In this document: piece by piece, positions 57,426-64,000 of the stretch
How positions within the stretch are numbered: position 1 is the first letter of the stretch
Layout: every line of letters begins with the position of its first letter
Origin: Epinephelus fuscoguttatus
Lineage: Eukaryota > Chordata > Actinopteri > Perciformes > Serranidae
Direction of reading: 5' to 3'
Assembly (NCBI RefSeq): GCF_011397635.1
Contig: NC_064754.1
Span: 30,670,543-30,734,542 of the forward strand
Length of the DNA: 64,000 nucleotides
Program-made: the position numbers and the translations under genes
The notes under the pieces: model-generated
Told to the model about the DNA's origin: nothing
The model's database searches: none
The model's input: only the letters and a program-made list of their open reading frames with translations

Positions 57426-58629
57426 TCGCCAGTGCAGAGGCATAAAAATATCAACTTGTAGGACTTTAAGGGCTCCGTACATTTGTGCTCATAATTTAAG
57501 TCTGAGTGATGGTTCAGGCCACAGGAGTCTGCGCTCATAAAACTTGAGGGTTAAAAGACATGAGCACATTAGCTATTGAAATGGACCTGGTTGGCTATGT
57601 TGGAAATTATAATTGCTTCTCTTGTTTTCATCTCTCTCAGTTGTGAATGTATGAACACGCACAGGCATAGAGGATGCCAAACAGAACGGTGGCTCCTCAA
57701 AGCTCCACAGGGGGTAGCTACGCCAGCACTGACGCACTGCTGCTCTCCCGCCAGCCAATGGTCACTGACCACACATAATGGTTTTTTCTTTTGGGTAGTT
57801 ACGTGGATAATATCTCTTTGTTTGCAGCAGAGCAGGCTGGTAACTTCTGCTCTTTCATTCTTTAGTCATACTATTAACTTCACTTGCCATCTGCTTTTAA
57901 TTATCTGCACCACACTGAGCCCCAGTGTGTCTTACAGTACGAGACACACACAAGACAGGTCTGTTCATAAAATATCAGGACATACAGACTCACTACGCAC
58001 AGAGAAATGGATGGATCAAATGTACACCTTTCAACAGAGAGACAAGGATGGCTTATTTTATTTTTTGTAAATGTATAGACCCTCTGAACTCATTAGCAAA
58101 ACACACTCACACACTAAGAACATAAAGACTCACAGAGCTGCATACCGTACACTTCTGTCAGAAGACTCCTAAATTTTACAGAAAGCTTTTTACAAAGCAA
58201 ACATTCATTTCAAGAATGATCACACAAGCAGTATCGTCATGGGAATAAAAACTTTAACCAGTTAGGCACAAAATTAATTTAAGCTCATCATTCATTGGCT
58301 GTCTCACTCATGCACAAACATATTTACACATACAGTATGCATGTACAGTCAAATGGAGACATTTTAGTTTAGGCGACACATTGGCTACTAAAATGTCCAA
58401 CTGTCTTTTCTGCTGCAAGGCAACAATAAGTTGCACAGCACTGAGAAGAGCCTGCAGGAGTAGCCTTTAACAACAGCTGGGGGTCTGTAACTCTGTTCAT
58501 CTCTCAGACAGGCTCAAAGATAATGTCACTCCATCCTCCAAATATTGGCATGTTCCTCTTTGTGTCTTCCACACTGGCTTTTTTGAGAAGCGCTCCACCC
58601 TGTTTTACCCACAACCATGAAGAGATCTC

Positions 58630-61600
58630 TCAGTCCGTGTCTATTTCACAGGGGTTCGTTCCCACTTTCTGTGCTGCGACGTACAGCTTCAGGAAGTCCT
58701 TGTAGCGAGGCGCGCAGCCGAGCCAGGCTTCGCCAAAATGGATAGAGCCAGTCAAAAGGTACTCATCCCCTCCAGGATACACATTGCACTGTGTGGGAAC
58801 ACTGATGCGTCCACCCCAACCCCGCCCTCTGGCTCCACCCCAGGCAAACACCCTGCTCTTCTGACGGAACAGCCGACTCAGAGTCACCACAACAGGGGAG
58901 TGATCGTTAGTACCTGACGCCACGCTTCGAAAGATGCCGCTACCAGCTACAGAGACAGGAACAGGAGAGACAGAGAGGAGATTAAGTCAGTGAATTAAGG
59001 ACAGCTGCGATAAAAGTGTGTAAATTAAAGCAGGGCGATGTATTTGTTGAAACTGGACATAACACAATCTTCCTGAATTTATAAAGATGACAACATATCC
59101 GTACTCAATTCCATACACTGAGGAGTTTTGCTGATACAGCCTTGCTATGTGTGTTATGACCGGTAGCTAACGGTGGCTAACGTTAGTAAACTCAAGATAC
59201 TGTTGTGTAACTTAGTCAGTTCGCTGACTGTCTAACTTCACTTGTGTCACTGTTACACTCAGTTTTAGCTCATAGAGCGCTGCAGGGACGAAAATGAGTT
59301 AGCATTTTAGCACTCCGAGTTCCCTCGTCTTGAAATCAATGGGTTTTTGGTTAGATACCTTAAACTAGGCCTGTGGTTGACAAAAGCTTAAGAGACTTAT
59401 ACATTTTATTCTACAACGTAAAATAAGTAACTAAGTAGGCTACCCCGCTAGTAAATTTCAATTTTTTTCATGTCTTCCAAAAGACCGTTAATAACAAGTG
59501 GCTACATGAGACCACAGAACATCATCACACTAAAAACAGCTTTAGAGCCTTGTTCTTTCAGTGACGTTAAGTCATGTGACCGTGGTGTAGTTCATTTATA
59601 GGCCCACGTTGGCTACAGTATTTATTTCTAGTGATTGCATTTATGCTTCATACATCATAAAAGTGATGTTCATAATCCAAAATTCAGTGGAAAAATCCCA
59701 TTAGCTTTTTGAGGAAAGAACCAGCGTGACACTAACTTCTGTGTCAGGGTTAGCTTCAGCTCTCTATTCGACGACAAAGGATGTCTTTAAGGAACTGACT
59801 CAAGAGAATCTTGGGAAATGTCGAAAAATTCAATGTGCCATTATCCTGTTTTGGCCACTGTTTAGTAAAAGTAAATTGACTTTCTTATCTAGAATTAAAG
59901 GAGAAGATACCGCTCTTTTGTCTGTACGGTAAATATGTAGCGTGAGGCAGTTAGCTTAGCATAAAGAATAAAAACTGTAGCTACTGTCTGCTGGTAGTCA
60001 AGAAACTGGTCCCAGCCAAGACACAGTTCACCACATAACCCACCACATATCAGCAAAGTGTTGTTTATACACTAGCTGTTTCCTTATTTTTCCAGTCTTA
60101 ATGCTAAGCTAAGCTAACCAGCTGCTGGCTAGAGCTTAATATTTACCAAACAAATATGAGAGTGGTATCAATCTTCTCATTTAACTCTAGGAAAGCAAGC
60201 AAATCACCATATTTCCAGAACTAAAACCAATCCCTTAAATGTTGATGTGTGCATTTCTGTGTATATACTTACCAAAGTCACTGGTGCACACAGCCATAAG
60301 GACCTCTTCATCTGAGCAGGGTTTACAGGTGACTAAAATTCAAAGACATGAAGAAAGAAAACATTAAATACTTTAACATGGGAAACCACATAAGTCCTTA
60401 TTTATAAGTCCTTATTTTCACGACTGATTTTCTTTCCTCTTTAGCTTTGCTATGATCCTGAGAGTTGTCTGACCCTCTGTCTGTTTCCTGCCCTCTCCTT
60501 TTCTCTGCATTAGTGGGTGTTTATGAGACAAAAGAGACATCAAGAGAGTAGTGAATGAGAACAGCAGGTGAGGGACGAGACGTAATCACAGAATTACCCC
60601 TTGACCCTGTCAGCTATAAAAACAGCTATAAAACGCCCAGGCACACAGACAGACAGGCTTGGACAGGCTTTCTTCTGTCTCATTAGGAGAGCAGTCTGGC
60701 CGCTCCATTCCACCCACCGTCCCTCTTCCTCAGCAGTCCGCTTTACTCATACGGGTGGGCTACCCCAAAATCCCTGCTTATGGGGCACGGGTCTGCTCTT
60801 GATTGGCAGTTGAGAAATGATTGGCTGACCCTTGTGTTTGACCCTGACGTGACCTTTTGATTGCCCTGCTTGTTTTTGTAAGTCTGACTGAGACTAGGGA
60901 GTGTGGGAGTGAGGAAGTGGGGGAGGAGAGGGTGTCAGAGAGGAGCAGCACCCATGTAGGTGAGATGAAGAAACGGGGTGAAACTGTAACGTAGCCTTTT
61001 GTCACCTTCATTTTATGTCAGTGGGAGGACGGCTTGTGTGTGAGGAGTTTAACAGACCATTTTAACCAATTAAGTCAATTTAGAAAAAAACAGGTAGTAT
61101 GAAATCAGCTTAGTTGAGACAGTTAATCTGTCGCCATGAATATTTAGACTTATGTTTTTAGTTCTTCTGGTGATAAAGATGTTGCAAGCATGAGCAGTTT
61201 TGGAAACATTTGCTTGTTGGTGTGTTTAAATCCACTAACACTCAACAAGTGTCCAGTTTATAAGATTTAAAGGAATCTAGCGGTGAGGTTGCAGAACTGA
61301 AACATCTCCTATGGTCCAAGCATTTAGGAGAACTACAGTGACACGAAAACACTAAGGGTCCTATCTAGAGCCAGGGTTTGATGTTTCCATTCTGGGCTAC
61401 TGCGAGACACGATGGCGGACTCTGTGGAAAAGGACCAGCTCCGTAAGTGGATTTAAATGTCTCATTCTAGGGTAAAGAAAACACAATAATTCTTATTTTC
61501 AAGTGAGTAATAAAAAACACATTAAAGAATATTACATCCAATTTCTGCAAGTAGATGCATCTAACAGCCGGGCTCCACCGGGCACGTCAGCGGCGTGACA

Positions 61601-63509
61601 CGTCTGCAGTGCGAGTCCCGTAGCAGCTCGCCCCCCTGTTAATCAATTACAGCGGCTCCACCGGCAACAGGAGTGGTGCAACAACTCTCTATTTTACGCG
61701 GCTCTTCTATTTTTGACGCGCTGCTATCAGAGGTGATATGTGATGATTTTTTTTCATGCATTTACCCATGTTTATCCGTGACATTGTGTAAATGTCCGTG
61801 GTGGACATTTGAAAGCGAGTAGATGACAAACAGTACAGTAAACTTGTAGATAACTCAAATATATGTAATAACTTAGGTGGAAAATGCTTTAACATTTCAT
61901 GCAGCCTCTCGGCTCGGCAAATGGTAAACAACCCCGCTGGCTTCTCTATGTATCGCTTCTGTATGCAGTCAGTGGAGCCCAAATGAATACGCCACAACGC
62001 TACGCTGACGTGACGCTTACGTTTGCAGCCGGTGGAGCCCGGCCGTTAGTCCTACAAACTGGACCTTTAAGGAAAAGTAGGAATATCAATTTACACACAT
62101 GCAGCATTTAAAGCAAAAGTCCTGCATTAAAAAATTAACTTAAATAAAAGTATATAAGCATTAGCAACAACTACTCAAAGTATCACATGTAAAAGTACTC
62201 ATTATGCTGAATGGCCCTTATTAATTTTATATCAATATAGCACTGGATCATTATTATTGCTGTAAAAAATATGTAAGCAGTACATTCATCTTGCAGTTGG
62301 TCAAAGTGGAGCTAATTTCTACTATGTCATACTGTCGGGCTGTCTTGCATATGATGCATCACTGAGCTAATCATATGTTTTGTGTGTAAAATCATTTTAA
62401 AACTAGTAACTATAGCTGCCAGATAAATGTAGTAGAGTAAAAACTACAATATTTCCCTCTGAAATGAAGTGGTATAGAAGTATAAAGTTGCATAAATGGA
62501 AATATTCAAGTACAGTTCAAGCATCTTAAAGTCTGAATTAAGTACAGGACTTGAATAAATGTCATGTTGAAGTATGTTCTTCACACCACCCCCATTTGCT
62601 TTCAGTTTACCTTCGAGATGTGGTTTTCAAGAACAGGATTTAGAAACTGGATACAGTTTCATAACAGTTCCTGCCCACAACTTCATTATGATGCAGAGGT
62701 AATTGGAAATTAGCTAAATGAAAACCTGTGGGTTTGGAAAATGGCCGTCAGTGCTACAAACAATCATCAGAGTCACCACTATGATTCAGCAGTGTGTCGC
62801 CTGTGATTTTGTGCCAAGAGAAAATTAAAATTTGAATACTACTGTATGTTATAAACTCATAAGCGACCAGTGAAACTGAATACTGTGATTTGAGCTTTTA
62901 AAAACTAGCATGAGGCAAGAAGAAAACTTGACACAATGCGAAGGTTCAGAACAAATAAGGCTGTATCTCTACATCCTACAGGAATAGGTGCATGTATTCT
63001 CTCACCTAAACCAGGGTGCAGGAATGGGTACATGTGTGCCCCGGGCCCCTGACTGGGCACCAGCTCGTATTGGAAAGCTGTGATCCTCCGGCTGATGTCT
63101 GTCTGAGGGACGGCCTCCACAAAGAGAGCTCCCTCTGCCAGGCTGAAACAGTGCACTGAGCCCTGAGCCTGGTCCTTCTCTGCCAGCAGCAGCCTCAGAT
63201 CCCCGTTATGCTCCAGATACACATGAGAACCCTGAACATGGAGGATCCAGAGAGGAGGACACATGTAAGCTGCTTCCATCTGATACACCACACTGCAGTT
63301 GTAGTACTCTGGTGTCATACTCTACCTGGGAGTAAGTGTAGGGTTTGACGCACACATGGAGACCCGCCATGTGTCCGGATGAGGCCTCTGTGTTTTGCCG
63401 CAGGTTGACAATGATGGCTCCTGTAGGGTAGAGCCACTCTAGAGACCCCTGAGAGCAGCGTAGGTAGACCTGCTCCACATCCCTGCGATGAGACTCATGG
63501 CTCAGACCA
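58630..63509 (-). CDS. metrnl: Meteorin-like protein (metrnl), 3' four coding exons; 5' end outside the window
   Basis: Secreted cytokine-like glycoprotein of the meteorin family. Exons in transcript order: 63509-63326, 63231-63006, 60332-60273, 58946-58630; phases agree. The first exon here opens at (S)GLSHESHRRDVEQVYLRC, the residues just after the CSWKGS of human METRNL, so the signal peptide and first cysteine lie beyond 64000. Matches in order: WLYPTGAIIVNLR, EGALFVEAVPQTDISRR, ITAFQYELV, CKPCSDEEVLMAVCTSDF, LFRQKSRVF, LTGSIHFGEAWLGCAPRYKD and the C-terminal NPCEIDTD (human NPCEVGTD). METRNL is preferred over METRN by EQVYLRC, RQKSRVF and the C-terminus. The cysteines aligning with human METRNL are kept. 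The intron of 2.7 kb before the 60-nt exon carries nested repeats. Fish may have two copies; which one this is cannot be told. Confidence 0.93.
59275..59760 (+). repeat. Repeat family H, uninterrupted copy, in a metrnl intron
   Basis: Aligns in order with the three pieces between 51285 and 53830 and lacks both insertions found there. It is therefore the reference for the pre-insertion sequence. Non-coding. Confidence 0.65.
59930..60240 (+). repeat. Family C repeat copy in a metrnl intron
   Basis: TTAGCTTAGCATAAAGAATA, TAATGCTAAGCTAAGCTAAC and ATGAGAGTGGTATCAATCTT give the same block order as 13380-14030. It ends about 30 bases before the 60-nt metrnl exon (60273-60332). Confidence 0.55.
61265..62075 (+). 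repeat. Family J repeat, interrupted copy, in a metrnl intron
   Basis: 61265-61564 and 62046-62075 together match 30690-30955 (CTCTGTGGAAAAGGACCAGC, ACAATAATTCTTATTTTCA, ACAAACTGGACCTTTA). The interruption is the element at 61565-62045. Confidence 0.6.
61565..62045. mobile_element. Short DNA transposon (Harbinger-like ends) nested in repeat J
   Basis: 481 bp with 17-bp inverted ends CAGCCGGGCTCCACCGG and CGGCCGGGCTCCACCGG (one difference). Flanking TAA (61562-61564) and TTA (62046-62048) would be a 3-bp TWA target as PIF/Harbinger elements use, with one change. Compared with the rest of the intron it is CpG-rich. No transposase. Family assignment is tentative. Confidence 0.65.
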
Positions 63510-64000
63510 CTGTGGATGAGAAGACATTTCTTATATCAGGCATCCAGAGCGAGGATGAACAAGATCAAATGCCAAAAATCCTTAAATGTCCAACAATAAG
63601 GAAACTTGGATTCAGAATTGTAGAGCCCCAAAAGTGACCCCTGTGAATTCATAAAAAAAATCTATAATGACATGCTGGAAAAACAGAGTTAAAGACACAC
63701 ATGGAAGGGATTTAATGATATTGCAACATTCATTAAGAGCAACTCTGCTGCTGCTGTCTGCCAACAAATCCTTCACAGTTTGGACATATGCGGTCGCTTG
63801 TCTCTGATGTGCATAAGCTACCTCAACACCAGGAACTGAACGGGCTATTAAGTCGTTGGAAGTCCGAGGCCGGCAAACTTTACAACACAGTGCGGAGTGC
63901 AGGCTTTCATATTTTATGACTCAGGGACTTGGAGGAGTGATCAAAGAGGCCATATAGCTGTATTTACTTAAGATAGGAAGTGAAGCAGAGACACTCCTCT
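63510..64000. other. Intron of metrnl at the window edge
   Basis: Sequence upstream of the acceptor at 63510. I looked for the CSW.GS-coding first exon on the minus strand and did not find it, so it lies beyond the window. Nothing else seen. Confidence 0.6.

Larger units (their letters stand above)
50035..58629. other. Repeat-rich intergenic region between receptor B and metrnl
   Basis: 8.6 kb without a host gene that I can recognise. Order: receptor B upstream sequence with an ETS/PU.1-like site (50140-50148); an old repeat (51285-53830) split by a MITE and a solo LTR; a DNA transposon remnant (54220-55356); a (CA)n array (56128-56213); repeat family B (56920-57425); and the metrnl 3' flank, where a minus-strand AATAAA lies near 58057. 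Confidence 0.6.

Overview
The window is teleost fish genomic DNA, probably a percomorph. Vertebrate-type genes are split by long introns with canonical GT..AG sites, and many (CA)n arrays, short terminal-inverted-repeat elements and LINE fragments of fish type lie between and inside them. No RNA gene or CRISPR array was recognised. All five protein genes are on the minus strand. I rebuilt them exon by exon from homology, splice sites and phase; four are complete, with total coding lengths divisible by three.

Layout from left to right. (1) 2880-27.4 kb: a lysyl oxidase-like gene, best matched to LOXL4, with 14 coding exons and 899 residues. It has four SRCR domains and an intact copper amine oxidase domain. 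Its SRCR1-SRCR2 linker is enlarged by roughly 145 residues. (2) 31.1-35.5 kb: tektin-4, 7 exons, 444 residues. (3) 36.9-42.7 kb and 44.6-50.0 kb: two tandem CD300/pIgR-like (CMRF35-like) receptor genes. They encode a two-Ig, 355-residue protein and a three-Ig, 475-residue protein with the same exon plan but different tyrosine motifs in their tails. (4) 50.1-58.6 kb: no host gene; it holds a probable solo LTR nested in an older repeat and a DNA transposon remnant with a small basic ORF. (5) 58.6-63.5 kb: the 3' part of a meteorin-like gene (metrnl); its first exon lies beyond the right edge.

The genes belong to separate processes: matrix cross-linking (loxl4), the ciliary axoneme (tekt4), leukocyte or mucosal surface recognition (CD300/pIgR-like pair) and a secreted cytokine-like factor (metrnl). 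In human both the CD300 cluster and METRNL lie on 17q25, which supports reading the receptor pair as part of an old linkage group.

The most interesting signals are these: the receptor paralogues share a nearly identical membrane-proximal Ig exon while the rest has diverged, which suggests gene conversion; one tail has an ITAM-spaced tyrosine pair that the other has lost; LOXL4 carries an enlarged low-complexity linker; several nested insertions can be resolved with uninterrupted copies in the same window; a 0.7 kb near-palindrome sits in a receptor intron; and a repeat carries a perfect oestrogen-response palindrome with DR1-type sites.
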